A stretch of DNA of 64,000 nucleotides. Origin: Xanthomarina maritima. Its GTDB lineage: Bacteria; Bacteroidota; Bacteroidia; Flavobacteriales; Flavobacteriaceae. Within the stretch, counting starts at the first letter, position 1. Each line of letters opens with the position of its first letter. The position numbers and the translations under genes were made by a program. The stretch is taken from assembly GCF_008084905.1 (NCBI RefSeq), contig NZ_VSFC01000023.1, forward strand, positions 96,377-160,376. The letters run 5' to 3'. This document shows, piece by piece, positions 1-8,488 of this stretch. The notes under the pieces are model-generated. The model was not told where the DNA came from. It made no database searches and saw nothing but the letters and a program-made list of their open reading frames with translations.

Positions 1-1
1 A

Positions 2-385
2 GATGATGATTACGATTATAATGATGATGATTGTAATAATTGTACACCCTCTGAATTAGAATCTATTTTAACTAATTGTTCCAATTGGATTGTAGATAAA
101 TTAGAACGAAATGGGAATGATTATGATGATTATTACGAAGATTATATTTTTAATTTCTTTTCAGATGGATCTATTGTAGTGGAATATAATGGTGATACAG
201 ATTATGGAACATGGATAGCTTCTGGAACAGGAAATAATATTGAAGTAATAGTAAATATTCCAGATCTGCCTTATTGTAATAATACTTGGCGACTACATGA
301 AATTGAACAATATTCTGGAGAAACCAAAGTAGATTTTCGAGTTGGAGGAGATGATCGTTTGCGTTACGAAAGTACTTGTAATTAA
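2..385 (+). CDS. Acidic exported-type protein, C-terminal part (5' end outside window)
   Basis: An open frame enters from the left edge and ends in TAA at 383-385, so only the last 127 residues are seen. The visible part begins with an Asp/Asn/Tyr-rich run encoded by GAT repeats, then a domain of about 95 residues with a W-x-V-x-K-L opening, alternating beta-strand-like segments and a Cys close to the C-terminus. The layout resembles the lipocalin-like domain of the next gene (a tryptophan near the start, an F-x-F-x-S-D/N-G-S/T strand, then G-T/S-W), so the two are probably related neighbours. Function is unknown. An internal ATG at 179 lies inside the domain and is not a credible start. Confidence 0.7.
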   Translation, partial: DDDYDYNDDDCNNCTPSELESILTNCSNWIVDKLERNGNDYDDYYEDYIFNFFSDGSIVVEYNGDTDYGTWIASGTGNNIEVIVNIPDLPYCNNTWRLHEIEQYSGETKVDFRVGGDDRLRYESTCN

Positions 386-418
386 CTAAATATAAATAAT
401 CAATTAAAAACAAAACAA

Positions 419-901
419 ATGAAAGCAACTTATTTAAATGGATTAATCTTACTGTTTAGCTTATCGTTATTATCATCCACATGTTCGCATCATGATGATG
501 ATGACGTATCTCCAAATAATAATAGTGGGCAAATTCAACAAATTGAAAACCAGGTAGAATCTGGTACATGGAGAATAACCAGTTTTATAGACTCAGGACA
601 AGATGAAACATCAGATTTTAATGGCTTTAATTTTGCGTTTCAATCTAATGGTACATTAATAGCTAGTCATAATTCAGGCTCTAATTTAACAGGTTCTTGG
701 TCTATTACAGATAGTAATAGTAATGATGATAGTAGTGATGATATTGACTTTAATATCTTCTTCAATGTGCCAGATTCTAATAATTTTGAAGACTTAAATG
801 ATGATTGGGATATTATATCTCATTCAGACAATACAATACAATTAAGAGATGTTAGTGGTGGAAATGGAGGCACAGACACTTTAACATTCCAAAGAAATTA
901 A
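419..901 (+). CDS. Putative lipoprotein with lipocalin-like domain
   Basis: 160 residues. An N-terminal hydrophobic segment (about residues 5-20) ends in a Cys at residue 22 inside S-S-T-C, a weak lipobox, followed by a His/Asp-rich stretch. This suggests an exported lipoprotein. The mature part (about 45-160) begins E-S-G-T-W-R-I-T and contains F-x-F-x-S-N-G-T and L-x-G-S-W strands, typical of small lipocalin-like beta-barrel domains common in Bacteroidetes. It lies 33 bp after the related upstream gene, so the two are probably co-transcribed, with a terminator after this gene. No specific ligand or function can be given. Confidence 0.75.
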   Translation: MKATYLNGLILLFSLSLLSSTCSHHDDDDVSPNNNSGQIQQIENQVESGTWRITSFIDSGQDETSDFNGFNFAFQSNGTLIASHNSGSNLTGSWSITDSNSNDDSSDDIDFNIFFNVPDSNNFEDLNDDWDIISHSDNTIQLRDVSGGNGGTDTLTFQRN

Positions 902-962
902 AATTGAAAAAGAAAAAGTTTTAGTACTCCCAAATCTTTTGCCTTAAGATTGATTAATAGCC

Positions 963-999
963 AAACTGCTCCAATTTGAAGTCACATTGGAGCAGTTTT
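963..999 (+). terminator. Rho-independent terminator
   Basis: A perfect 13-bp inverted repeat (AAACTGCTCCAAT at 963-975, complement at 986-998) with a 10-base loop ends in a T run. It closes the acidic lipoprotein gene pair and is immediately followed by the next gene at 1011. Confidence 0.85.
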
Positions 1000-1010
1000 A
1001 AAAAGAATTT

Positions 1011-1388
1011 ATGCGCAAAAAGATTATCATATTATTTTTCATAATTATAGCATTTGTTGCTTATAAATATGTGTTTCAGAATCATAGAGATATTCAATCT
1101 GAAAGTGCAAGTTTTATTATGTCAACTCATGAATTATCTAAAGAATTTCAGATTAATCCAAATGATTCACAATTGAAATATCTAGATAAAACCATTCAAA
1201 TTACTGGCGTAATTTCTGAGCTGAATAATTTATCTATGACGTTAGATGAAACTGTTTATTGTCTGTTTTTAGAATCTTTAGATAGCACATTAATATTGAA
1301 TAAAAAAGTAATAATAAAAGGACGCTTTATAGGCTATGATGATTTGTTAGAACAAATCAAATTAGACCAATGTAATATAATTAATTAA
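1011..1388 (+). CDS. OB-fold (tRNA_anti-like) membrane-anchored protein
   Basis: 125 residues with one N-terminal membrane segment or uncleaved signal (about residues 4-20). The C-terminal part has the pattern of the tRNA_anti-like OB-fold family: a Y-L-D-K-T-I-Q-I-T-G strand, a later K-V-I-I-K-G-R-F strand, and an ending that places one Cys next to the last strand. The family is widespread in Bacteroidetes and its role is unknown. It lies directly after a terminator and 18 bp before the cupredoxin gene, so it may be the first gene of the operon running to 3841. Confidence 0.7.
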   Translation: MRKKIIILFFIIIAFVAYKYVFQNHRDIQSESASFIMSTHELSKEFQINPNDSQLKYLDKTIQITGVISELNNLSMTLDETVYCLFLESLDSTLILNKKVIIKGRFIGYDDLLEQIKLDQCNIIN

Positions 1389-1406
1389 CAATAAATTATA
1401 ATTAAA

Positions 1407-2012
1407 ATGAAAAACATGAAAACAAAATTACTAATGGTTGTATTCTTTGGAATATGCAGTTTACAAGCACAAACAACCCATGATTTAATTTGGGAAAGAA
1501 ACTTTACAAGTCCGCAATCTGATTTAACTATAGAAACAGGAGATACTGTTAGATGGACTTGGACAGATGCATTGCCACATACAGTAGAAAATAATACTGG
1601 AAGCACGGAAACATTTAATAGTGGAACTTTAACAGGTATAGGTGAAACATATTCATACACCTTTACACAGGAAGGGGTAAACCCATATTTATGTGGAATT
1701 CATGGAGCAGGTAGTATGTCAGGAACTATTACTGTTGTGAATCAATTATCCGTTAACGAATTTGCTACTTCAAAGTTAATACAGTTTCCAAATCCAGTTA
1801 CTAATGAGTTGCAAATACAATTGCCACAAAATTTTAATAAAGGAACTATTTCAATTTTTAGTGTTACTGGTAAGCAAGTTTTAAATCAAGAGGTTAGTGA
1901 AGGAGGAAATAATGTAATTACTTTAGATGTTTCTCCATTATTATCGGGAATGTATTTCGTTACATATGAATTTGGAGATCTATTAGAAACTAAAAGATTA
2001 ATTGTTAGATAG
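1407..2012 (+). CDS. Cupredoxin-domain protein with type IX sorting domain
   Basis: 201 residues: a signal peptide (cleavage near A-Q-A-Q, residue 20-22), a plastocyanin/azurin-like domain (about 25-112) and a C-terminal type A sorting domain of the type IX secretion system (about 123-201, with the F-P-N-P-V motif at the start and a K-R-L-I-V-R end). The type 1 copper ligands are visible: His58 in P-H-T-V, then Cys96, His99 and Met104 in the C-x2-H-x4-M loop. The protein should be a secreted or surface-attached copper electron carrier. It sits with barrel, haem and YceI genes in one operon. A second in-frame ATG at 1416 would also keep the signal peptide. Confidence 0.88.
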   Translation: MKNMKTKLLMVVFFGICSLQAQTTHDLIWERNFTSPQSDLTIETGDTVRWTWTDALPHTVENNTGSTETFNSGTLTGIGETYSYTFTQEGVNPYLCGIHGAGSMSGTITVVNQLSVNEFATSKLIQFPNPVTNELQIQLPQNFNKGTISIFSVTGKQVLNQEVSEGGNNVITLDVSPLLSGMYFVTYEFGDLLETKRLIVR

Positions 2013-2050
2013 TAATTATTAGTGTCAATTTTAAAAGTAAAATCAAAGTC

Positions 2051-2899
2051 ATGAAAAGGATTCTAAATATTTTATTCTGTTTGCCTTTATCTTTTTTTGC
2101 CCAGGAAGATTTACTAAATGAAATTGACACTGATACTTTAAATAACAGTTATACTGAAGCTGCGTTTAAGGCACTCAAAATAGTTAATTTTGAATCGACT
2201 AAACTTGTAGCAAAAAAAGATTTTACATTAGTTGTTGCGCATAGATTTGGTAGTATTAAAAATGGACTCGATACGTTTTTTGGATTAGATGACGCAGTAA
2301 CAAGATTAAACTTTATTTACGGTATTTCTGATGGGTTTAATATTGGAGTATCTAGAAGTTCATATCAAAAAACCTATCAAGGATCAATAAAATATAGATT
2401 GTTAAGTCAAAAAGAAAATGGATTTCCTTTTACTTTAGTAGGGTTCAATGCCATTTTAATAAATACGGCTTTAGATGAAGACAACTTGCCAAAGCTAGAA
2501 TTTGTAAATAGACTAGGTTATACAGTACAATTTTTATTATCAAGAAAATTCAATACTAATTTGTCTCTTGAATTGGCACCTACCTTTTTTCATGAAAATT
2601 ATGTTATGGTAAACGATCAGGATAACTCGCAATTTGCCATTGGATTTGGAGGTAGGTATAAGGTGGGAAAACGTTGGTCTATTAATGCAGATTATGGATT
2701 GCACCTCAATAGAGCAACAGACTCCCCATTTCGAAATCCATTATCAATAGGTGTTGATTTAGAGACTGGTGGGCATGTTTTTCAGATGCATTTAACCAAT
2801 GCACAACCAATGAACACTAATTACTTTTTAAGTCAATCTACAGGAGATTGGAGTGAAGGAAATATTTATTTTGGATTTAATTTAAGTAGAACTTTTTAA
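2051..2899 (+). CDS. DUF5777-like outer-membrane beta-barrel protein
   Basis: 282 residues with a signal peptide (cleavage near F-F-A-Q-E, residue 17) and then alternating amphipathic strands ending in a C-terminal Phe, as expected of an outer-membrane barrel. The segment around residues 35-75 (F-K-A-L-K-I-V-N-F-E-S-T-K, then H-R-F-G and F-F-G-L-D-D) matches what I recall of the DUF5777 family. In Bacteroidetes this family occurs beside cytochrome c and YceI genes, as here. A role linked to periplasmic redox or respiration is inferred from neighbours only. Confidence 0.75.
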   Translation: MKRILNILFCLPLSFFAQEDLLNEIDTDTLNNSYTEAAFKALKIVNFESTKLVAKKDFTLVVAHRFGSIKNGLDTFFGLDDAVTRLNFIYGISDGFNIGVSRSSYQKTYQGSIKYRLLSQKENGFPFTLVGFNAILINTALDEDNLPKLEFVNRLGYTVQFLLSRKFNTNLSLELAPTFFHENYVMVNDQDNSQFAIGFGGRYKVGKRWSINADYGLHLNRATDSPFRNPLSIGVDLETGGHVFQMHLTNAQPMNTNYFLSQSTGDWSEGNIYFGFNLSRTF

Positions 2900-2907
2900 G
2901 ATTCAAC

Positions 2908-3270
2908 ATGAAACATATTCATTACATATTAATGTTAGTATTGATAAACTATCATTGTACTTCAGTTAGTGAAGAAGATTTAATAGATAATTCTCCAATT
3001 GAGGACGAATTTATAACATACAATCAACACGTTAAAACAATTATAGATAATAACTGTATAAGTTGCCATACTATGCCACCAGAGAATGGAGCGCCTATGC
3101 CTTTATTAAGTTATGATCATGTTACAGATGCCATGCTTAATAGAGATTTATTTGGAAGAATATCTTCAGAAGATTTAGGTTTTTTAATGCCTTTTGGTGG
3201 ACCAAGATTACCTCAAAACCTTATAGATATTATTATGCAATGGGACATGGACGGTTTACTAGAAGAATAA
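2908..3270 (+). CDS. Small c-type cytochrome-like lipoprotein
   Basis: 120 residues. An N-terminal hydrophobic stretch ends in Cys17, which may be lipidated although the lipobox is not canonical. A single haem-attachment motif C50-x-x-C53-H54 follows. Met94, in a F-L-M-P-F-G-G context, is a good candidate for the distal axial haem ligand. The protein is shorter than a typical mono-haem cytochrome c domain but complete, with a spacing of 8 bp after the barrel gene and 19 bp before yceI. It probably carries electrons together with the cupredoxin. Confidence 0.8.
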   Translation: MKHIHYILMLVLINYHCTSVSEEDLIDNSPIEDEFITYNQHVKTIIDNNCISCHTMPPENGAPMPLLSYDHVTDAMLNRDLFGRISSEDLGFLMPFGGPRLPQNLIDIIMQWDMDGLLEE

Positions 3271-3289
3271 TTTTTTAATACTCATTATT

Positions 3290-3841
3290 ATGAAAAAAAT
3301 ATCATTCATTTTTATATTTTTATTTTCATTCTCAATCTTTTCACAAGAAAGATATTTAACTAAATCAGGTCAATTGGTATTTGAAGCTTCAGTCCCTTCA
3401 TTTGAGGAAGTGAAAGCTGAAAATGAATCTACAACAGCTATTTTAAATACAAATAATGGAGAAATAGCAGCTTTAGTTTTAGTAAAAGGATTTCGTTTTA
3501 AAAATGCATTGATGGAAGAACATTTTAACGAAAACTATGCTGAGTCTGATTTATATCCTAAAGCTACTTTTAAAGGGACCATAAAGAATTTTACTGAAAT
3601 CAATTTCATGAACTCAAAAACAAATAATGCTGTAATTGAAGGCACTATGACTTTTCATGGTCAGTCCAATCAAGTTTTTAGTAATGATGCCCTTATTACT
3701 AAAGAAGAAGATACTATTATTTTAAAAGGAAGCTTTAACGTTCAGGCATCAGATTTCAAAGTTAATATACCTAAAATTGTAAGTAATAAACTTTCAAATG
3801 ATGTGTTAATTACTTACAATTTAGAGTTGATTAAGAAATAA
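3290..3841 (+). CDS. YceI family periplasmic protein
   Basis: 183 residues with a signal peptide (cleavage near I-F-S-Q, residue 19) and a single YceI-like lipocalin domain. Typical features are the F-x-A-S-V-P-S-F start, the L-M-x-x-H-F motif before Y-P-K-A-T-F-K-G, and the repeated T-M-T-F-H-G and L-K-G-S-F strands. YceI proteins bind isoprenoid-type lipids in the periplasm. It is the last gene of the cupredoxin/cytochrome operon and converges on glyA; no clear terminator is visible in the 45 bp between them. Confidence 0.88.
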   Translation: MKKISFIFIFLFSFSIFSQERYLTKSGQLVFEASVPSFEEVKAENESTTAILNTNNGEIAALVLVKGFRFKNALMEEHFNENYAESDLYPKATFKGTIKNFTEINFMNSKTNNAVIEGTMTFHGQSNQVFSNDALITKEEDTIILKGSFNVQASDFKVNIPKIVSNKLSNDVLITYNLELIKK

Positions 3842-3886
3842 AATAATTGAACGGCTTCTTATAAAAGACATATATTTTAAATTAGT

Positions 3887-5158
3887 TTATGCAAATAATG
3901 GTAAACCACACATCATGGTATTCACTTTGTCTGCTATAGCTTCTAGCTTTGCTTCGTCTTGATAATTCATAAGAGCTTGGTCAACCAATGCTACAATTCC
4001 TTCCATATCACCTTCTTTTAAGCCTCTTGTAGTAATGGCAGGCGTTCCAATTCTTATTCCAGATGTAACAAATGGTGATTTATCATCAAAAGGAACCATA
4101 TTTTTATTGACAGTTATATCTGCTTTTACTAGAGCTTGTTCTGCATCTTTACCAGTAATATCTTTGTTTCTTAAATCAATAAGCATCATGTGGTTGTCTG
4201 TGCCACCAGAAATAATATGGTAGCCTCTATCTACAAAGGCTTTTGCCATAGCTTGGGCATTTTTCTTTACTTGCAACATATAATGCATAAACTCGTCTGT
4301 TAAAGCTTCACCAAAAGCAATAGCTTTAGCAGCAATAATGTGCTCTAATGGTCCACCTTGATTTCCTGGAAACACTGCAGAATCTAATAGAGAAGACATT
4401 TTACGTAAGCTGCCATTTTTAAGGGTTAATCCAAACGGATTATCGAAATCCTGTCCCATCATAATTATACCACCTCTTGGGCCACGTAATGTTTTATGTG
4501 TAGTTGTTGTAACGATATGACAATGTGGTAGTGGATCGTTTAAAATGCCTTTAGCAATCAATCCAGCTGGATGAGAAATGTCTGCTAATAATAAAGCTCC
4601 AACACTATCTGCAATCTCTCTAAAACGTTTGAAGTCCATGTCTCTGGAATAAGCAGAAGCACCAGCAATAATTAATTTAGGTTTTTCTTTATCAGCCATT
4701 TCAGCTACATGGTCGTAATCTATAAGTCCTGTTTCTTTTTTAACACCATAAAAAACTGGGTTGTAAAGTTTTCCAGAAAAATTCACTGGAGATCCATGAG
4801 TTAAATGACCTCCATGAGATAAATCGAATCCTAGAATGGTATCTCCTGGTTTTAAACAAGCTGCAAATACAGCAGTGTTTGCCTGAGATCCAGAATGAGG
4901 TTGTACGTTTACATATTCGGCATTAAATAAGGTTTTTGCTCTGTCAATAGCTAATTGTTCTACTTCATCAACCACTTCACAGCCACCATAATAACGCTTT
5001 CCAGGATAGCCTTCAGCATATTTGTTGGTTAAAACAGAACCAGCAGCTTCCATTACTTGATTGCTTACAAAGTTCTCTGAAGCTATTAATTCAATACCTT
5101 CTATTTGTCTGTGTTTTTCAGCTTCTATTAATTCGAATATTTGTTCGTCACGTTGCAT
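3887..5158 (-). CDS. glyA: Serine hydroxymethyltransferase
   Basis: 423 residues, the normal full length. The enzyme interconverts serine and glycine while charging tetrahydrofolate with a one-carbon unit, in the cytoplasm. Visible landmarks are L-I-A-S-E-N near residue 24, Y-P-G-K-R-Y-Y-G-G at 51-59, the substrate-loop [13 protein letters not shown], and the PLP-binding Lys222 in [14 protein letters not shown]. The start at M-Q-R-D-E is conventional. It is transcribed divergently from fumarylacetoacetase across a 200-bp gap. Confidence 0.97.
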   Translation of the reverse strand: MQRDEQIFELIEAEKHRQIEGIELIASENFVSNQVMEAAGSVLTNKYAEGYPGKRYYGGCEVVDEVEQLAIDRAKTLFNAEYVNVQPHSGSQANTAVFAACLKPGDTILGFDLSHGGHLTHGSPVNFSGKLYNPVFYGVKKETGLIDYDHVAEMADKEKPKLIIAGASAYSRDMDFKRFREIADSVGALLLADISHPAGLIAKGILNDPLPHCHIVTTTTHKTLRGPRGGIIMMGQDFDNPFGLTLKNGSLRKMSSLLDSAVFPGNQGGPLEHIIAAKAIAFGEALTDEFMHYMLQVKKNAQAMAKAFVDRGYHIISGGTDNHMMLIDLRNKDITGKDAEQALVKADITVNKNMVPFDDKSPFVTSGIRIGTPAITTRGLKEGDMEGIVALVDQALMNYQDEAKLEAIADKVNTMMCGLPLFA

Positions 5159-5292
5159 AAGTTTTCGTTATAGTTAAAATCATGTCAAAAATAACAAATA
5201 GATTAGTTTAATTCATCAAAAAACATATATTTACTTCGCTTTTAATAAATTATTTTCTTGTTGAAAGTGAAACCACATTTTCTTCTTATTAT

Positions 5293-5323
5293 TAGTTTAA
5301 AAATAAAAAGTTATGTAGGTTTG
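5293..5323 (+). promoter_or_regulatory. Candidate promoter of fumarylacetoacetase
   Basis: TAGGTTTG at 5316-5323 fits the Bacteroidetes -7 consensus TAnnTTTG, with a weak TTAG at 5293-5296 near the -33 position. It would give a short leader before the ATG at 5359. Confidence 0.45.
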
Positions 5324-5358
5324 AATAGAAATTAATAATGTAAAATACAGAAACAGTT

Positions 5359-6651
5359 ATGCCAATGTCAGCTAACAATCCAGATAGAAGATCGTGGTTA
5401 CACGTCGATAAAAACTCAGATTTCCCAATCCAAAACATTCCTTTTGGTGTGTTCTTAACGCGAGACGATATTATTACAATTGGAACGCGAATAGGTGATA
5501 CAGCCATCGATTTAGGTGCTTTGCATCAATTAGGTTATTTTGATGGTATTCCGTTAACCGATGATATTTTTCTTCAGGATAGTTTAAACGATTTTATTGC
5601 TGACGGAAGAAAAACATGGCGAGCAGTAAGAAATAGAATTGCTCAAATATTTGATGCAGAAAATGGCGTTTTAAAGAATAACTTGAAACATAAAGAAATT
5701 GTGCTTTTTAGGTTAGATGAGATTGAAATGCAATTACCTGTTCAAATTGGCGATTACACAGATTTTTATTCTAGTATCGAGCATGCTACTAATGTTGGAA
5801 CTATGTTTCGCGATCCAGAAAATGCCTTAATGCCTAACTGGTTGCATATTCCAGTAGGTTATCATGGGAGAAGTAGTTCCATAATTCCTTCTGGAATCCC
5901 AATACATAGACCACAAGGACAAACGCTACCAGCTGGAAGTGATACACCTGTTTTCGGACCATCAAAATTAGTAGATTTTGAACTTGAAATGGCGTTTATT
6001 ACTACAGATGCTAACGATCTTGGTGAGCCAATTCCTATTGATGAAGCAGAAGAATACATCTTTGGTTTGGTGTTATTTAACGATTGGTCTGCCAGAGATA
6101 TTCAAAAATGGGAATATGTGCCATTAGGACCTTTCTTAGCTAAAAACTTTGCATCGTCTATTTCACCTTGGATAGTAACCTTGGATGCATTAGAACCATA
6201 TCGTGTAGAAAGTCCGAAACCATTAAAGCCACAACTTCCATATTTGCAGTATAAAGGCAAGAAAAGTTATGATATTAAACTGGAAGTAGGCATTAAACCT
6301 AAAGCTGCAAAGGAGACTATAATTAGCAAGTCTAATTTTAAATATATGTATTGGAATATGGTACAGCAATTAGCACACCATACTATTAACGGATGTCCTG
6401 TAAATTCTGGAGACATGATGGGATCTGGAACTATTTCTGGACCAACTCCAGATTCTTATGGTTCCATGTTAGAATTAACCTGGAGAGGAGAGAAGCCTAT
6501 TAAATTAAAAGATGGTACAGAACGTAAATTTATAAACGATTACGATACAGTTATTATGCGTGGGCATTGCGAAAAGGATGGTACCAGAATTGGTTTTGGT
6601 GAAGTCTCTACACAATTGCTTCCAATATTTAATCCGAAAAAAAATAAATAA
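5359..6651 (+). CDS. fahA: Fumarylacetoacetase
   Basis: 430 residues, matching the family. It performs the last step of tyrosine breakdown, splitting 4-fumarylacetoacetate into fumarate and acetoacetate. The N-terminal SH3-like domain (to about residue 125) is followed by the catalytic FAH domain. Numbered against the mouse enzyme, the metal ligands are all present with exact spacing: Asp135, Glu208, Glu210 and Asp242, plus the catalytic His142 in the D-Y-T-D-F-Y-S-S-I-E-H block. No other tyrosine-degradation gene is adjacent. A strong terminator follows directly. Confidence 0.95.
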   Translation: MPMSANNPDRRSWLHVDKNSDFPIQNIPFGVFLTRDDIITIGTRIGDTAIDLGALHQLGYFDGIPLTDDIFLQDSLNDFIADGRKTWRAVRNRIAQIFDAENGVLKNNLKHKEIVLFRLDEIEMQLPVQIGDYTDFYSSIEHATNVGTMFRDPENALMPNWLHIPVGYHGRSSSIIPSGIPIHRPQGQTLPAGSDTPVFGPSKLVDFELEMAFITTDANDLGEPIPIDEAEEYIFGLVLFNDWSARDIQKWEYVPLGPFLAKNFASSISPWIVTLDALEPYRVESPKPLKPQLPYLQYKGKKSYDIKLEVGIKPKAAKETIISKSNFKYMYWNMVQQLAHHTINGCPVNSGDMMGSGTISGPTPDSYGSMLELTWRGEKPIKLKDGTERKFINDYDTVIMRGHCEKDGTRIGFGEVSTQLLPIFNPKKNK

Positions 6652-6656
6652 AGATG

Positions 6657-6682
6657 AAGCGACCAACTGGTCGCTTTTTTTT
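6657..6682 (+). terminator. Rho-independent terminator after fahA
   Basis: The stem AAGCGACC/GGTCGCTT with a 4-base loop is followed by a run of eight Ts. It ends fahA transcription and lies just before the next gene's ATG at 6701. Confidence 0.85.
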
Positions 6683-6700
6683 AATCATAAAAGTAACATC

Positions 6701-7921
6701 ATGAGATATTTTATTCTTTTTGCTTTAACGATTCTTGTTTCTTGTAAATCTGAAAAAGAAGAACAACAACCTAAAACTTTACAAATTGGCAGCTACCAAG
6801 CACTTTTAAAAGTAAATGACAGTCTGGACATACCTTTTATCTTTGAAGTGCTTTCCAGCAACAAACTTCAAATTTTTAATGCTGAAGAAGTGATAGAAGT
6901 GGATGAGGTGACTTATAAGAACGATTCTGTTTTTATAAAACCTCCAGTATTTGATAGTTATATTGCAGCCAAACTAACTGAAACTGGCTTGGAAGGTAAC
7001 TATATTAAAGACGATTTAAATAGAAGCGTTCCTTTTACAGCTATCTATGGCAAAACCAAGCGTTTTGAAACGTCAAATAAAGCAGAAACAAATGTATCTG
7101 GTATTTGGGAAACAACTTTTAGTCCTAATTATGATGAAGATAGATACATTGCCAAAGGTATTTTTAAACAAGACAACAACAAAGTCACTGGAACTTTTAG
7201 AACGACAACTGGTGATTACAGATTTTTAGAAGGCATTTTAGATGGCAACCAATTAAAACTTTCAGCTTTCGATGGTTCTCATGCCTTTCTATTCACAGCA
7301 ACCGTTACAGATAGCACCATGCAAGGCATGTTCTACTCAGGAAATCATTTTAAAGAGCCATTTAAAGCGAAACGCAACGAAGCGTTCGAATTGCCAGATG
7401 CAAATAATTTAACCTTTCTAAAAGAAGGTTTCGATAAAGTTTCTTTTTCCTTTCCAGACGAAAATGGCAACATGATTTCTTTAGATGACGTACGTTTTAA
7501 AAACAAAGTAGTTTTAGTGCAAATCATGGGAACCTGGTGCCCAAACTGTTTAGACGAAAGCAAGTACTTAGCAAACTATTATAAAAACAATAAAAACCAA
7601 GACTTTGAAATTATTGGCTTGGCGTTTGAATACACCAAAACCGAAGACAAAGCTTATGAAAACATTAAAAGACTTAAAAGTAGAATTGATATCGAGTATC
7701 CTATATTATTAGCCCAATATGGTAGTTCTAGTAAAGTGTCTGCTCAAGAAAAACTACCTATGTTAAACCATGTATTGAGTTATCCAACTACCATTTTCAT
7801 TGATAGAACGGGAATCGTACGTAAAATTCACACAGGTTTTAATGGTCCAGCTACAGGAGATAAATACACCGAGTTTACAAATGAGTTTGAAAGTTTTGTT
7901 AGTGGGTTGATGGAGGAGTAG
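6701..7921 (+). CDS. Lipoprotein with C-terminal TlpA-type thioredoxin domain
   Basis: 406 residues from the ATG at 6701. An upstream in-frame ATG at 6560 lies inside fahA and ahead of a terminator, so I reject it. A lipobox L-V-S-C gives lipid-modified Cys15. Residues about 25-235 form an uncharacterised beta-rich region with lipocalin-like strands. Residues about 240-406 are a TlpA/AhpC-TSA thioredoxin fold with the redox pair W-C280-P-N-C283. It should act as a periplasm-facing thiol-disulfide reductase on unknown substrates. Confidence 0.85.
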   Translation: MRYFILFALTILVSCKSEKEEQQPKTLQIGSYQALLKVNDSLDIPFIFEVLSSNKLQIFNAEEVIEVDEVTYKNDSVFIKPPVFDSYIAAKLTETGLEGNYIKDDLNRSVPFTAIYGKTKRFETSNKAETNVSGIWETTFSPNYDEDRYIAKGIFKQDNNKVTGTFRTTTGDYRFLEGILDGNQLKLSAFDGSHAFLFTATVTDSTMQGMFYSGNHFKEPFKAKRNEAFELPDANNLTFLKEGFDKVSFSFPDENGNMISLDDVRFKNKVVLVQIMGTWCPNCLDESKYLANYYKNNKNQDFEIIGLAFEYTKTEDKAYENIKRLKSRIDIEYPILLAQYGSSSKVSAQEKLPMLNHVLSYPTTIFIDRTGIVRKIHTGFNGPATGDKYTEFTNEFESFVSGLMEE

Positions 7922-7937
7922 GGTTTTGGGTTGTCGC

Positions 7938-7985
7938 TTATCGAGATGATATAAAATCGTTTCAATGTTTTATATCTGATGATAA
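7938..7985. repeat. AT-rich two-step hairpin, possible bidirectional terminator
   Basis: A perfect inner inverted repeat (GATATAAAA at 7948-7956 and TTTTATATC at 7968-7976) lies within outer arms TTATC (7938-7942) and GATAA (7981-7985). It follows the thioredoxin-like gene. There is no adjacent T run, so terminator function is uncertain. Confidence 0.4.
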
Positions 7986-8488
7986 ACGAAGTTAACATTT
8001 TAAAACCAAAAAAGCTATACGTAGCAACACGTATATTTAACAAAGATCATTCTAAATAATTTTGTATTAACATGGCTCATTAAATCTAGGTAAAATGGGG
8101 TTGTTTTCTATTGTTTTTTAAGTTAGCTCCTAGATTCCTTCCAGATTCCTCCCAAAAAATACGATTTTTAAAAAAATAACCCATGCTTGTTCTCGAACCA
8201 CTCTCTAACCACTCTCGAACAAAACCCCTTAAAAACACCATTTTTAGGCGATATGCGTCTATAAGAGTCAAGCGTAACTGTATTAAGGTATTAGTGAGAA
8301 ATAATAGGCAAATGTGGATAAATTGGCATCAATTAAGGTCAATTGGCTTCAATAGGTGCTAGTTTGCGCCAATTTGAGCCAAAACATATAAGTAAATTAC
8401 TACAAAATAGGTAATTTTAATACAATGGTTATTTGGTGCCTTTTTTAACTCTTAAAAAGTCAAGTTAGAGGCTGTTTAAGGTGTGGTT
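7986..8488. other. Gene-free intergenic stretch between convergent genes
   Basis: No credible coding region was found here. Besides the 11-bp periodic repeat block (8096-8228), bases 8320-8380 contain loose direct repeats of AATTGGC(A/T)TCAAT and a GGCTTCAA ... TTTGAGCC near-inverted pair. I recognise no RNA gene. Confidence 0.6.
8096..8228. repeat. Intergenic repeat element with 11-bp periodic blocks, copy 1
   Basis: Block A (8128-8160) holds units TCCTAGATTCC, TTCCAGATTCC and TCCCAAAAAAT. Block B (8191-8223) holds TCTCGAACCAC, TCTCTAACCAC and TCTCGAACAAA. All are 11 bp long. The element is bounded by a GGGGTT start (8097-8102) and an AACCCC-type end (8223-8228), so the ends are inverted. 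The sequence CTCGAACAAAACCC is shared with the second copy near 39121. Confidence 0.6.

Noticed and set aside
6560..6700. N-terminal extension of the thioredoxin-like lipoprotein
   Set aside because: It lies within fahA and across a terminator, and would hide the signal peptide and lipobox.
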